A DNA stretch of 64,000 nt from assembly GCA_910584715.1 (NCBI GenBank), contig CAJUAN010000002.1, positions 1 to 64,000 of the forward strand. Direction: 5' to 3'. A program made the position numbers and the translations under genes. The number at the start of each line of letters is the position of its first letter. Positions within the stretch are counted from its first letter, which is position 1. The notes beneath the pieces are model-generated. The model saw only the letters and a list, made by a program, of their open reading frames with translations. It did no database searches and was not told the DNA's origin. This DNA comes from an uncultured Oscillospiraceae bacterium (GTDB lineage Bacteria > Bacillota > Clostridia > Oscillospirales > Ruminococcaceae). Positions 1-8,477 of this stretch are shown piece after piece.

Positions 1-14
1 ACCACATTTTACGC

Positions 15-44
15 AAAAAAGCTACCCTTTGGGGTGACTTTTTC
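15..44 (-). terminator. Weak terminator-like hairpin downstream of the PfkB gene
   Basis: Read on the minus strand this is an A-rich arm, ACCC/GGGT stem and a run of six T, with two poorly paired positions inside the stem. It lies after the stop of the PfkB kinase gene. The stem is short, so this is only a tentative end for that transcript. Confidence 0.4.
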
Positions 45-53
45 GACAGGCTG

Positions 54-90
54 ACTGCCGAATGGAATCAACATTCGGCAGTTTTGTTTA
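54..90 (+). terminator. Intrinsic terminator of a gene left of the window
   Basis: Ten-base-pair stem (CTGCCGAATG / CATTCGGCAG) with a 7-nt loop, followed by TTTTGTTT on the plus strand. It most likely ends a plus-strand gene lying before position 1, converging with the PfkB gene. Confidence 0.6.
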
Positions 91-103
91 CAGCAAACAG
101 ACA

Positions 104-991
104 TTATAAACCGCGCATGATCCTATTTACCTCGTCAAGCGTCGGAGGATACTCATATATAGGGTACCTCATTATCGCCGCGGCAGCCACAGCACAGCCG
201 TACCGAACGATGTCATCGTCGGAAAGTTCCTGCGCAAGGGCGTAGATCGTCCCCGCCTTGAAGCTGTCTCCCGCGCCCAAAGTGCTTGCGGCTTTTACCC
301 TATAGGGCTGAAAATATTTCGGCTCACTCCCCTTTCTGCCGTACATTACCGGATCGCTGCCAAAGGTGAATATAATAAGCCCGCCGGAATTTTCGGTGTA
401 CAGTTTATACAGTTCTTCCGGCGACTTACCCGGATAGCGTCCCTCCAAAAACTCGTGGGAAACGGCATTCACCGCGCAGAAACGGTTAGTATCGGAATCA
501 TGCATACAGTCTATAGCGGCAAACTTTTTTCCATAACGGCGGCACAGCTCCGCGGTCTCTTTACCGTAAAAATTGTCCCAGCCGACCACGGAGCAGTCCG
601 CTACGCTTTTTTCACAGGGAAGCTCATAAAACGGCTCTGGACGGGAAAAATGCTTTCTCCATTCGCCGAAGCAGGTTCTTGTCTTTCCACTTATCATCAC
701 CCAGTCTACAATGCCGTCAAAATCCTCGTCGGCAAGCTCGGTATCGTCTATGCCATGAGCCTTTGCATAGCCGCGTATAAGGCTGCGGTTTTTATTTCCC
801 ACATGAGTACCGCCTACTTTGACATTGCAGCCGAGAGACGCCAGCACAGCTGCTGCGGTGCCTGTTTCTCCTCCTATGCCGGCTCGTTTATCAGCTATTT
901 CGCAGTAACCGTCCGCATGGGGAAAGTCGCCCTGAAGCACAAAGCTTTCCGTTGACATTACCATTCCGTAAAGATATATTGTTCCATTCAT
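104..991 (-). CDS. PfkB-family carbohydrate kinase
   Basis: A 295-residue ribokinase-like sugar kinase, expected to phosphorylate a sugar or sugar derivative with ATP in the cytosol. The C-terminal PfkB signature is clear: GAGDSF at residues 239-244 with Asp242 as the presumed catalytic base. The N-terminal glycine-rich substrate region (GIGGETG, about 38-44) is also present. The size and the DSD/WDNF segments recall fructoselysine-kinase-like members, but the substrate cannot be read from sequence. It stands alone, with its own promoter at 1025-1053 and no sugar-catabolic neighbours. The ATG at 991 follows an AAAGGA-type ribosome site. The family is certain; the substrate is unknown. Confidence 0.85.
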   Translation of the reverse strand: MNGTIYLYGMVMSTESFVLQGDFPHADGYCEIADKRAGIGGETGTAAAVLASLGCNVKVGGTHVGNKNRSLIRGYAKAHGIDDTELADEDFDGIVDWVMISGKTRTCFGEWRKHFSRPEPFYELPCEKSVADCSVVGWDNFYGKETAELCRRYGKKFAAIDCMHDSDTNRFCAVNAVSHEFLEGRYPGKSPEELYKLYTENSGGLIIFTFGSDPVMYGRKGSEPKYFQPYRVKAASTLGAGDSFKAGTIYALAQELSDDDIVRYGCAVAAAAIMRYPIYEYPPTLDEVNRIMRGL

Positions 992-1024
992 TAAGGACTA
1001 TCCTTTCTTTTTCAGTTTTGGAAA

Positions 1025-1053
1025 AGTATAACACATTATTTTCCGCAAATCAA
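1025..1053 (-). promoter_or_regulatory. Sigma-A promoter of the PfkB kinase gene
   Basis: Minus strand: -35 TTGATT (1048-1053), 17-bp spacer, -10 TATACT (1025-1030), about 30 bases upstream of the start codon. Confidence 0.65.
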
Positions 1054-1145
1054 GGGGGAAAGAATTATTTTTGTACAAACAGCTGTCCGGCTTTTACGCA
1101 TGGTGGAAATCATCGTACTCACGTATTTTATCATACTAAATTAAA

Positions 1146-1188
1146 AACAAAAATAAGGCTGCACAGATTTGTCTATGCAGCCTTATTT
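1146..1188 (-). terminator. metK terminator
   Basis: Thirteen-base-pair perfect stem (1151-1163 with 1176-1188) directly after the metK stop, followed on the minus strand by a T-rich tail. Confidence 0.8.
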
Positions 1189-1201
1189 ATAAATCATGTA
1201 C

Positions 1202-2383
1202 TTACTGTACCGCTTTTTTCAGCGCTTCGGCACGATCGGTGCGCTCCCATGCAACGCCCAGCTCCTCACGTCCCATGTGACCGTAAGCGGCAAGCTTGCG
1301 GTACTGAGGCTTGCGAAGCTCCAGAGCTTCGATTATCGCCGCGGGACGGAGGTCGAAAACCTTGTCCACAGCCGCCGCGATAGCTTCGTCGGAGACCTTG
1401 CCGGTACCAAAGGTATCCACCATTATGGAAACAGGCTTTGCAACGCCGATAGCGTATGCGAGCTGTATCTCGCACTTTTCCGCAAGTCCCGCCGCCACAA
1501 CGTTTTTTGCAACATATCTTGCCGCGTAAGCCGCGCTGCGGTCAACCTTTGTGGGGTCTTTTCCGCTGAACGCTCCGCCGCCGTGGCGAGCGTATCCGCC
1601 GTATGTATCAACAATAATTTTACGTCCCGTAAGACCGCTGTCGCCCTGGGGACCGCCGATAACAAAGCGTCCCGTGGGGTTAACAAAGTACTTGGTGTCC
1701 TCCGCTAAAAGCTCTGCGGGAATGGTAGGCTTGATGACTTTTTCAATTATGTCCGCGCGTATCTTTTCGAGAGAGACCTCCGCCGCGTGCTGTGAGGATA
1801 CAACGACCGTTTCAACCTTTACCGGCTTGCCGTCCTCGTACTCAACGGTGACCTGAGTCTTTCCGTCGGGACGGAGATAGGGCAGTACTCCTGTTTTACG
1901 CACCTCGGTAAGCTTCTTTGCAAGCTTGTGGGCAAGAGCGATAGGCATAGGCATAAGCTCGGGGGTCTCGTTGCAGGCGTAGCCGAACATCATGCCCTGA
2001 TCGCCCGCACCCGTCATGAATTTGTCGGAATCCTCGCCCTCCTTGTGTTCCAGAGCCTCGTCAACGCCCATAGCGATATCTGAGGACTGCTCGTCAATGG
2101 ACTGCATAACAGCGCAGGTATGACCGTCAAAGCCGTACTTTGCGCGGTCGTAGCCGATGTCAATAATTACCTGTCTTACGATCTTGGGAATGTCAACATA
2201 GCAGTTTGTGGAAATTTCACCCATGCACATTGCCATACCGGTGGTAACTGTAGTCTCACAGGCAACACGTCCCATGGGGTCTTTTTCGAGGATAGCGTCA
2301 AGTATCGCGTCGGATATTTGGTCGCATATTTTGTCGGGGTGTCCCTCTGTAACGGACTCGGAGGTAAACAGTATTCTGGACAT
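1202..2383 (-). CDS. metK: S-adenosylmethionine synthetase
   Basis: Methionine adenosyltransferase of 393 residues, making S-adenosylmethionine from methionine and ATP in the cytosol. The family hallmarks are in place: the N-terminal GHPDK segment, the GAGDQG methionine/ATP-site motif and the glycine-rich GGGAFSGKDPTKVDRS loop. The start at 2383 is chosen over an in-frame ATG at 2425 because AGGAAAGG sits correctly before it and the protein then begins like other MetK proteins. The gene lies under a SAM-I riboswitch and its own strong promoter, so it should be switched off when its product is abundant. It has its own terminator and is probably monocistronic. Confidence 0.98.
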   Translation of the reverse strand: MSRILFTSESVTEGHPDKICDQISDAILDAILEKDPMGRVACETTVTTGMAMCMGEISTNCYVDIPKIVRQVIIDIGYDRAKYGFDGHTCAVMQSIDEQSSDIAMGVDEALEHKEGEDSDKFMTGAGDQGMMFGYACNETPELMPMPIALAHKLAKKLTEVRKTGVLPYLRPDGKTQVTVEYEDGKPVKVETVVVSSQHAAEVSLEKIRADIIEKVIKPTIPAELLAEDTKYFVNPTGRFVIGGPQGDSGLTGRKIIVDTYGGYARHGGGAFSGKDPTKVDRSAAYAARYVAKNVVAAGLAEKCEIQLAYAIGVAKPVSIMVDTFGTGKVSDEAIAAAVDKVFDLRPAAIIEALELRKPQYRKLAAYGHMGREELGVAWERTDRAEALKKAVQ

Positions 2384-2453
2384 AAAAATCACCTTTCCTA
2401 TTAGATGCAAGATAAAGAGAGGCAAGAGGAAAAAGGCAGGAGCTTCCGAACCG

Positions 2454-2485
2454 AAAAACAGCGCCCGAGACTTAACCGAGCGCTG
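2454..2485 (-). terminator. Regulated terminator of the metK SAM-I riboswitch
   Basis: Ten-base-pair GC-rich stem (CAGCGC... / ...GCGCTG, 2459-2485), then five T on the minus strand, about 70 bases before the metK ATG. It forms the off-state expression platform of the riboswitch. Confidence 0.85.
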
Positions 2486-2502
2486 CGAAATTTTTTAGAA
2501 TT

Positions 2503-2606
2503 CCTCATCTCTCGGAAAAATCCGCAGGATTTAGCACCTTTCTTGCGTTTCCGCAATTAGGTTGCCGGGCTTCACAGGACCAGTTCCTCAGCCGCTCTTG
2601 ATAAGG
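2503..2606 (-). promoter_or_regulatory. SAM-I (S-box) riboswitch aptamer
   Basis: The minus strand carries the conserved S-box landmarks in order: CTTATCAAGAG, GGCTGAGG, the GAAGCCCGGCAACC block, AAGGTGCTAAATCC, and the closing P1 strand GAGAGATGAGG. It is followed by a terminator and then metK. Binding of S-adenosylmethionine is expected to favour the terminator at 2454-2485. Confidence 0.95.
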
Positions 2607-2625
2607 CATATTTAATTGTACTTTC

Positions 2626-2654
2626 AGTATATCACTGTTTCCCCGTTTTGTCAA
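2626..2654 (-). promoter_or_regulatory. Consensus sigma-A promoter of metK
   Basis: Minus strand: perfect -35 TTGACA (2649-2654), 17-bp spacer, -10 TATACT (2626-2631). Transcription would start just before the riboswitch aptamer. Confidence 0.9.
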
Positions 2655-2661
2655 CAGATTT

Positions 2662-3339
2662 TTACAAATTCCAGATAATAATTACCGCCGCGCAGGTCAG
2701 CACCGCAAAAGCCGCGATAACATACACCCAGACGTAGCGTTTTGCTCCTCCTGCGTTCCCGGAGGATTCCGGCAGGACACGTGCTTTGCGCATTATCTGT
2801 GTCAGGGGCTTATAGAGCATAACGGTCAGCGCACTGTTCAGCACAGCTTTAAGCAGATTAAAGGGCAGGAAAACCGGCAGCAGCATTCCCGCAACCGTCT
2901 CTCTGGGAGTACCCATATAGAGCGGCGTGATAAGATAGTTCCACGCAAGCATCATCAGCGTCATGAAAACCGTTCCGCAGGCAAGACCCGTCACCGCACC
3001 CTTAATGGTATGTATCCTCTTGTACAGGATAGAAGCGGTGCAGGCAAACGCAGTTGTGGAAATAAAATTCATAAGCGCGCCGATAGGTCCCGTGCCGCTG
3101 ATCGTAACCATTTCAACCAGCGATACAACCGCCGACATTATCACGGAGGCAAGCGGTCCGAACATGAATCCGCCGATAGTGATTATAACGTCCTTAGGCT
3201 CGTACTTCAGGAACATTACCACGGGTATTCTGAAAGCAAATACCGTCAGGTACGCGATCGCGGTCATCAGCGACAGCGTTACAAGTTTTTTCACGTCCAT
3301 GCGGGACTTGTTTCTTTCGAGTGTTACAGATTTTTCCAT
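2662..3339 (-). CDS. ribU: ECF transporter S component, riboflavin specific (RibU-type)
   Basis: A 225-residue, strongly hydrophobic protein with about six membrane segments, matching the substrate-binding S components of energy-coupling-factor importers. These bind riboflavin and work with a shared EcfAA'T module, which is not encoded here. Specificity is inferred mainly from the FMN riboswitch directly upstream. The ATG at 3339 is preferred over the one at 3414 because it follows AAAGGTGG, whereas the earlier one lies inside the riboswitch terminator. No other riboflavin gene is adjacent, suggesting a vitamin-importing lifestyle. Confidence 0.88.
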   Translation of the reverse strand: MEKSVTLERNKSRMDVKKLVTLSLMTAIAYLTVFAFRIPVVMFLKYEPKDVIITIGGFMFGPLASVIMSAVVSLVEMVTISGTGPIGALMNFISTTAFACTASILYKRIHTIKGAVTGLACGTVFMTLMMLAWNYLITPLYMGTPRETVAGMLLPVFLPFNLLKAVLNSALTVMLYKPLTQIMRKARVLPESSGNAGGAKRYVWVYVIAAFAVLTCAAVIIIWNL

Positions 3340-3387
3340 AAAATTACCACCTTTTAATAATATTATTAATAAAGCAGTCTGCAACAG

Positions 3388-3420
3388 AAAACGCCCGCAG
3401 AAATTTCTTTCCACGGGCGT
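3388..3420 (-). terminator. Regulated terminator of the ribU FMN riboswitch
   Basis: Ten-pair stem (ACGCCCG core, two wobble pairs) with a T4 tract on the minus strand, between the aptamer and ribU. Expected to form when FMN is bound. Confidence 0.8.
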
Positions 3421-3452
3421 ACTCGCGCGTTATGCCAAAATGGCGCAGCGTT

Positions 3453-3590
3453 TGTTTCTTTCATCCGGACTGTACCGTCGGTTTCGGAATCACACCGAAT
3501 CAACAGCATATTTTCATATGCCGCTCGCGGACTCAAAATTGCATCGGCAATTTTTTACCGCCGGTGAGGAATTGCACCTCGCCCTGAAAC
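3453..3590 (-). promoter_or_regulatory. FMN riboswitch (RFN element)
   Basis: On the minus strand the RFN landmarks appear in order: TCAGGGCGAGGTG, CCTCACCGGCGGTAA, AGTCCGCGAGC, GGTGTGATTCCGAAACCGACGGTA and AGTCCGGATGAAAGAA. It sits between the preceding gene and the ribU terminator, so FMN should repress ribU. It starts only about 35 bases after the upstream gene's stop; no convincing separate promoter was seen. Confidence 0.95.
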
Positions 3591-3625
3591 AGATTGCATT
3601 TATTCAATTAAACCAAAGCGGGAAA

Positions 3626-4066
3626 TTATTCCTCGCCGTCGCCTCCGAAGTCAAACTCAAGGAGCTCGCCGCAGCCGGGACAGGTCATAGAACCCTCCTC
3701 AAGCATACCTTCGTTAAGACAGATAGTATCGCCGCAGCTGGGACATACGACCTCATAAAGCTCATCATCGTCGTCGCAGCCGCATTCGCAGCTGTCGTCG
3801 TCACATTCGCAGTAATCGTCGTCATCGTCGCAGCAGCAATCGTCAACATCGTAGAAATCGCGCTCTACCTCGCCGAGATCCTCGTCGATAGCGTCAACTA
3901 CCTCAACGATCTCATCTATCTGATCCTGCATATCCTCCGATGTAACGGCAACCTCGTCAAGTATATCGGCAATCGCCAGAATGACCTTGCCTTCTTTTGT
4001 GGAACCGTCGATTTCCAAACCTTCGATAAGTCCTTTCAGATAAGCGACCTTTTCACCAAGCTTCAT
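3626..4066 (-). CDS. CD1247-type acidic protein with Cys/Asp-rich linker and zinc ribbon
   Basis: A 146-residue acidic protein. Residues 1-70 match the CD1247 N-terminal domain found across Clostridia (MKLGEKVAYLKGL start, helical and acidic). Residues 76-101 are almost only Asp, Glu and Cys, with eight cysteines (77-79, 86, 88, 93, 95, 97). Residues 105-140 form a rubredoxin-like zinc ribbon with CxxC at 108-111 and 129-132. It is probably a cytosolic metal-binding protein; the function of the family is unknown. It lies between efp and the FMN riboswitch, spaced like a single operon with efp. Confidence 0.75.
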   Translation of the reverse strand: MKLGEKVAYLKGLIEGLEIDGSTKEGKVILAIADILDEVAVTSEDMQDQIDEIVEVVDAIDEDLGEVERDFYDVDDCCCDDDDDYCECDDDSCECGCDDDDELYEVVCPSCGDTICLNEGMLEEGSMTCPGCGELLEFDFGGDGEE

Positions 4067-4152
4067 AGATCAAATCTCCTTTCAGCGCATTAATAATATG
4101 CATAATAAATATAGTTTATGACAGTCATGGCGCACCGCACGCAAAAATGTTT

Positions 4153-4710
4153 TTACGCACGCTCCATATATTCGCCTGTTCTTGTGTCGATCCTGATAGT
4201 TTCGCCCTCGTTGATAAAGAGGGGGACTCTTACCTCCGCGCCTGTTTCAAGAGTAGCTGGTTTAGTTGCGTTTGTAGCGGTATTTCCCGCAAATCCGGGC
4301 TCCGTCTGGCTTACGACTAAATCAACAAAGTTGGGAGGCTCTACTGCAAAAACCTTGCCCTTATAGGAGCAAACCTTACAGATCATCTCTTCCTTAACGA
4401 ACTTGAAGCTGTCGGAAAGCTCCGCGCTGCTGATAGGAACCTGCTCGTAACTTTCGGGATCCATAAAATAGTACAGGTCGCCGTCGGTATAGGAGTACTG
4501 CATATCCTTTCTTTCAACGAAAGCAGTAGGGAACTTAGCCGAGGGATTGTAGCTCTTTTCGACTACGGAGCCTGTGATAACATTCTTGATCTTGGTTCTT
4601 ACGAAAGCCGCGCCCTTGCCGGGTTTAACGTGCTGGAACTCAACCACCTGAAGCACGTTGCCGTCCTCTTCAAAGGTAACGCCGTTTCTGAAATCGCCTG
4701 CTGTAATCAT
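4153..4710 (-). CDS. efp: Elongation factor P
   Basis: A 185-residue EF-P with the KOW-like domain followed by two OB folds. It relieves ribosome stalling at polyproline stretches. The loop that reaches the peptidyl-transferase centre is KPGKGAAFVR with Lys32 at its tip; no modification enzyme (EpmA, YmfI) is visible nearby. The C-terminal domain ends in the usual RIDTRTGEYMERA segment. It has its own promoter at 4770-4798 and is probably transcribed with the CD1247-type gene that follows. Confidence 0.97.
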   Translation of the reverse strand: MITAGDFRNGVTFEEDGNVLQVVEFQHVKPGKGAAFVRTKIKNVITGSVVEKSYNPSAKFPTAFVERKDMQYSYTDGDLYYFMDPESYEQVPISSAELSDSFKFVKEEMICKVCSYKGKVFAVEPPNFVDLVVSQTEPGFAGNTATNATKPATLETGAEVRVPLFINEGETIRIDTRTGEYMERA

Positions 4711-4769
4711 ATAACTTAACCATCCTTAAAATTTTTTGGCGGAAAATACCGCATAAAAAGCTTACCTAT

Positions 4770-4798
4770 ATTTTACTACATTTTTTTTGATATTGCAA
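4770..4798 (-). promoter_or_regulatory. efp promoter
   Basis: Minus strand: -35 TTGCAA (4793-4798), 17-bp A-rich spacer, -10 TAAAAT (4770-4775). Confidence 0.6.
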
Positions 4799-4899
4799 GT
4801 GTTTTTCGTATTTTTTCCTTTAACACCCGAATATTTTTTCCGAAAGTCCGTGAAAAATACCGAACTTCAGGAGATACGTCCCGAAAAAGCATTTTCACA

Positions 4900-4929
4900 A
4901 ACTAAACGGGCAGAATAAAATTCTGCCCG
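4900..4929 (-). terminator. rpsU terminator
   Basis: Perfect 10-bp stem (4907-4916 with 4920-4929), 3-nt loop, then a T-rich tail on the minus strand, 24 bases after the rpsU stop. Confidence 0.8.
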
Positions 4930-4952
4930 CTTTCTAAGCGTTTTGATCAAAA

Positions 4953-5126
4953 TTAATACTTACGCTTACGAGCAGCTTCGGACTTTTTCTTGCGCTTTAC
5001 CGAAGGCTTCTCATAGTGTTCTCTCTTACGAACTTCCGCGATAACGCCGTCCTTTGCGCAGCTTCTTTTGAAGCGCTTGAGAGCGGTATCCAAGGATTCG
5101 TTTTTACCAACACGAATTTCTGCCAA
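4953..5126 (-). CDS. rpsU: 30S ribosomal protein S21
   Basis: A 57-residue S21, a small basic protein of the 30S subunit that helps mRNA start-site recognition. Translation gives MAEIRVGKNESL through to the lysine/arginine-rich tail EAARKRKY. The only suitable start is TTG at 5126, seven bases after a strong GGGAGG site; there is no in-frame ATG. It is transcribed alone, with its own promoter (5184-5213) and terminator (4900-4929). Confidence 0.95.
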   Translation of the reverse strand: MAEIRVGKNESLDTALKRFKRSCAKDGVIAEVRKREHYEKPSVKRKKKSEAARKRKY

Positions 5127-5183
5127 TTTGATTCCCTCCCTTTGCCATAAGGCAGAGGCTCATATACAAGATACAACTATTTT

Positions 5184-5213
5184 ATTATACCCTATGCGCC
5201 CCTTGTTTGTCAA
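5184..5213 (-). promoter_or_regulatory. rpsU promoter
   Basis: Minus strand: -35 TTGACA (5208-5213), 18-bp spacer, -10 TATAAT (5184-5189). Confidence 0.85.
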
Positions 5214-5275
5214 GAGCAATTCAAAAAAATATACACAAAAAATCTTCTTTTTTTTCGGCAGGTTATATAAAACGG

Positions 5276-7681
5276 TTACTTTACAACGATATTTACAAGT
5301 CTTCCCTTGACGTAAATTTCCTTGACGATATTCTTTCCGTCTATAGCTGCGGCCACCGCGGCCTCCGCCTTTGCGAGACCCAGAACCTCGTCCTGCTCCG
5401 CTTCTGCGGGGACATTTATCTTTGCCTTTATCTTGCCGTTCACCTGCACAGCCACCTCGATAACAGAGTCGACGCAGAGCTTTTCGTCATACTTTACCCA
5501 CTGCTGCTCGCTGAGTATTCCGCCGTACAGATTGCTGTACATTTCCTCGGTGATATGGGGCGCAAACGGATTCAGAATAATGAGCAGACTTCTCAGCTCC
5601 GCTTTGTTCACGCTTCCCGCAGCATACAGCTCGTTCAGCAGCGTCATCATCGCGGCAACCGCGGTATTGAACTTCATTGCCTCAATGTCCTCGGTAACCT
5701 TTTTGATCGTCTTGTGCATGGAGCTTGTCATTTCGGGACGGTACTCATCGCCGTCCACAAGCATGTCCTGCAAAGCCCATATCCTGTCGAGGAAACGCTT
5801 GCAGCCTTTCATGCTTGTTTCGCTCCAAGGCGCAGCCTGTTCGTAGTCGCCCATGAACAGAACGTAGACTCTGAGCACGTCCGCGCCGTACTGCTCAACA
5901 ACATCGTTAGGGTCGACAACGTTGCCCTTGGACTTGCTCATCTTCTCGCCGTCGGGGCCGAGAACAAGTCCCTGAGCCGTTCTCTTGGCGTACGGCTCGT
6001 CGCAGGGAACCTCTCCCTTGTCAAACAAGAACCTGTGCCAGAACCTGGAATATATCATATGGCGGGTAACATGCTCCATGCCACCGTTGTACCAGTCAAC
6101 CGGCATCCAGTACCTCAAAGCCTCTTGGGAGGCAAATTCCTTGTCGTTGTGGGGATCGCAGTACCGCAGGAAGTACCATGAGGAACCCGCCCACTGGGGC
6201 ATGGTGTCGGTCTCACGCCTTGCGTCGCCGCCGCATTTGGGACACTTGCAATGAACAAACTCGTCGATCTTGGCAAGGGGACTCTCCCCGTCCGTACCCG
6301 GCTGGAAGTCCTTTACAGGAGGCAGCTTCAGCGGCAGCTCGTCATAGGGTACAGCTACCATACCGCACTTGGGACAATGTACTATAGGAATAGGCTCGCC
6401 CCAATAACGCTGGCGGTTGAACGCCCAGTCCTTCATCTTGTACTGTATGCCCTTTTCGCCGCAGCCTTTTTCCGCAAGGACTTCAAGCATTTTTTCGATA
6501 GCTTCCTTTTTGTTTGTTATGCCGTTAAGCGCACCGGAATTTACCATTTCGCCGTCGCCGGTGTAGGCCTCCTTGGAAATATCGCCGCCCTTGATTACCT
6601 CGATAATGTCAATACCAAACTTCTTGGCAAAGTCGTAGTCGCGGCTGTCATGTGCGGGAACAGCCATTATCGCGCCCGTTCCGTAGCCCATCATAACGTA
6701 GTCGGAGATGTAAATGGGCACTTCCTTTTCGGTAACAGGATTTATCGCCGTCAGACCGTCTATCTTAACACCGGTCTTGTCCTTGACAAGCTGTGTGCGC
6801 TCGAACTCGCTCTTTTTGGCGCACTCGGCTTTATAGGCGTCCAAAGCGTCTATATTTGCGATGCTATCGCGATACTTCTCGATAATGGGGTGCTCCGGAG
6901 CGATTACCATAAAGGTCACGCCGTAAAGGGTATCGGGGCGTGTGGTGTAGATACGGAGCTGCTCGCCGTTCTCCTTGACGGTAAAGTTAACGAACGCGCC
7001 TGTGGACTTGCCTATCCAGTTCTCCTGCTGGAGACGGATATTGGGCAGGTAGTTCACCTCGTCCAGTCCCTGCAAAAGCTTTTCGGCGTACTCCGTAATG
7101 CGGAGGTACCATACCTCTTTGGTTTTTTGGACGATATCGCTGTGACATATGTCGCACTTGCCGCCCTGGGAGTCCTCGTTGGAGAGCACTACCTTACAGC
7201 TGGGGCAGTAATTCACCAGCGTTTTGTCGCGGAAAACAAGTCCGTTCTCAAACATTTTCAGGAAGATCCACTGAGTCCACTTATAGTATTTTTCGTCGGT
7301 TGTGTCAATAACTCTCGACCAGTCAAAAGAGAATCCCACCCGCTTGAGCTGATCGGTAAATTTTTCTATATTATTGTCCGTAACGATTCTTGGGTGCACG
7401 CCTGTTTTCACGGCAGTATTCTCGGTAGGCAGACCGTATGCGTCGAAGCCTATGGGGAAAAGCACGTTATAGCCCTCCAAACGGCGTTTACGGCTTACTA
7501 CCTCAAGTCCCGAATAAGCCTTTATGTGACCCACGTGCATACCATGCCCCGAAGGGTAAGGGAACTCCACCAGCGCGTAAAACTTAGGCTTTTTGCTGCC
7601 TGTTTCCGCTTTAAAGGTACCGTGTTCCTCCCAATAGTTCTGCCATTTTTTCTCAATGGACAAATAATCGTATTTTTCCAC
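5276..7681 (-). CDS. leuS: Leucyl-tRNA synthetase
   Basis: Class I synthetase of about 801 residues that charges tRNA-Leu. The HIGH-type motif is HVGH near residue 45, in the PYPSGHGMHVGH context. The CP1 editing domain includes the MAVPAHDSRDYDFA segment, and KMSKS is about residue 570. The C-terminal anticodon-binding and extension domains are complete. A GTG at 7681 is preferred because AAAGGA lies nine bases before it; the in-frame ATG at 7690 is only one base from that site. No leucine T-box precedes it; the neighbour upstream is a small membrane-protein gene 36 bases away. Confidence 0.97.
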   Translation of the reverse strand: MEKYDYLSIEKKWQNYWEEHGTFKAETGSKKPKFYALVEFPYPSGHGMHVGHIKAYSGLEVVSRKRRLEGYNVLFPIGFDAYGLPTENTAVKTGVHPRIVTDNNIEKFTDQLKRVGFSFDWSRVIDTTDEKYYKWTQWIFLKMFENGLVFRDKTLVNYCPSCKVVLSNEDSQGGKCDICHSDIVQKTKEVWYLRITEYAEKLLQGLDEVNYLPNIRLQQENWIGKSTGAFVNFTVKENGEQLRIYTTRPDTLYGVTFMVIAPEHPIIEKYRDSIANIDALDAYKAECAKKSEFERTQLVKDKTGVKIDGLTAINPVTEKEVPIYISDYVMMGYGTGAIMAVPAHDSRDYDFAKKFGIDIIEVIKGGDISKEAYTGDGEMVNSGALNGITNKKEAIEKMLEVLAEKGCGEKGIQYKMKDWAFNRQRYWGEPIPIVHCPKCGMVAVPYDELPLKLPPVKDFQPGTDGESPLAKIDEFVHCKCPKCGGDARRETDTMPQWAGSSWYFLRYCDPHNDKEFASQEALRYWMPVDWYNGGMEHVTRHMIYSRFWHRFLFDKGEVPCDEPYAKRTAQGLVLGPDGEKMSKSKGNVVDPNDVVEQYGADVLRVYVLFMGDYEQAAPWSETSMKGCKRFLDRIWALQDMLVDGDEYRPEMTSSMHKTIKKVTEDIEAMKFNTAVAAMMTLLNELYAAGSVNKAELRSLLIILNPFAPHITEEMYSNLYGGILSEQQWVKYDEKLCVDSVIEVAVQVNGKIKAKINVPAEAEQDEVLGLAKAEAAVAAAIDGKNIVKEIYVKGRLVNIVVK

Positions 7682-7728
7682 TATAATCATTCCTTTGCAT
7701 ATTTTTGCGTATTCCCTATTCGGTGCAT

Positions 7729-8118
7729 TCAGTCGTTTTGTTCGGACTCCGCTCCGCTCATTTCACTAAAGTACTGTTTAAGTCCTTTATTTCCGATAAG
7801 CACTATAAGCAGCCAGATATCTATAAAAGCCATAAAACCCGCTGCCGCAATGAGCAGAATATCCAGCCATTCCGGAACACCTGCCATTTTAACCGCAAAC
7901 CATATTATTACCATGACGAGCATATCCGCGATACGGAGCAATATGCACATATTACGTGCTGCGGTATTTCCTTTTCTTATGCCTCCCGATACCCAGAAGC
8001 CTATCAAAGCCAGCGGTATATCAAGGGTAAGCAGAGCCATTACCGCGCTGATATTGCAGAACAAAGCCGCTATTTGAGCGGTTATCAAGCCCTTTTGCGC
8101 ACTTTCCGACAATACCAT
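7729..8118 (-). CDS. Small membrane protein of unknown function
   Basis: About 129 residues with four likely membrane segments (roughly 15-45 as two hairpins, 65-80 and 85-107) and a polar tail. No family is recognised. It sits between rsfS and leuS in one minus-strand run. The start is uncertain: a GTG at 8127 overlaps the rsfS stop, but GGAG lies eight bases before the ATG at 8118, which is used here. Confidence 0.6.
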   Translation of the reverse strand: MVLSESAQKGLITAQIAALFCNISAVMALLTLDIPLALIGFWVSGGIRKGNTAARNMCILLRIADMLVMVIIWFAVKMAGVPEWLDILLIAAAGFMAFIDIWLLIVLIGNKGLKQYFSEMSGAESEQND

Positions 8119-8123
8119 TGCGA

Positions 8124-8477
8124 TCACTCCAAATACTGTTTTATATCAACGTCATGACCGTCGCTCCAAAGTCTTTCAAGGTTATAGAAATCCCTTGTTT
8201 CCTTATAGAAAATGTGTATCACAACGTCCGAATAATCAAGCACGATCCAGTTGGAGCCGTTGTTCCCCTGAACCTGTCTCGGCTCCCTGCCCATTTCTTT
8301 AAGGCGAAATTCAAGCTCGTCCGCCAGGGATTTGGTATGGGTCGTGGAGGTGCCGTCCGCGATGATGAAATAGTCGGCGATAATGGTAAGGTCGCCTATC
8401 CCTATCACGCGTATGTCCTCCGCCTTTTTGCTGTCAAGAATTTTTACAGCCGCTTTCAGAAGCTCGTCCTGTGTCAT
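8124..8477 (-). CDS. rsfS: Ribosome silencing factor
   Basis: A 117-residue RsfS/YbeB/iojap protein. The family binds L14 on the 50S subunit and blocks subunit joining when nutrients are short. The core IIADYFIIADGTSTTH and the GNNGSNWIVLDYSDVVIHIF segment (the WxxLDxxDxxxHxF signature) are both present. The ATG shares its A with the TAA stop of yqeK (TAATG), so the two are translationally coupled, the common nadD-yqeK-rsfS arrangement. Confidence 0.95.
   Translation of the reverse strand: MTQDELLKAAVKILDSKKAEDIRVIGIGDLTIIADYFIIADGTSTTHTKSLADELEFRLKEMGREPRQVQGNNGSNWIVLDYSDVVIHIFYKETRDFYNLERLWSDGHDVDIKQYLE

Noticed and set aside
3750..3870. GTC-rich microsatellite-like stretch
   Set aside because: It is the coding sequence of the Asp/Cys-rich linker, not an independent repeat.
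2963..4093. 376-codon plus-strand frame across ribU and the CD1247-type gene
   Set aside because: It crosses the FMN riboswitch and two well-supported minus-strand genes; its Val/Ala-rich C-terminal part is the reverse of an Asp/Glu-rich segment.
6251..8077. 608-codon open frame on the plus strand opposite leuS
   Set aside because: It mirrors the codon structure of leuS on the other strand, has no ribosome site or recognisable domain, and runs across the leuS start into the next gene.
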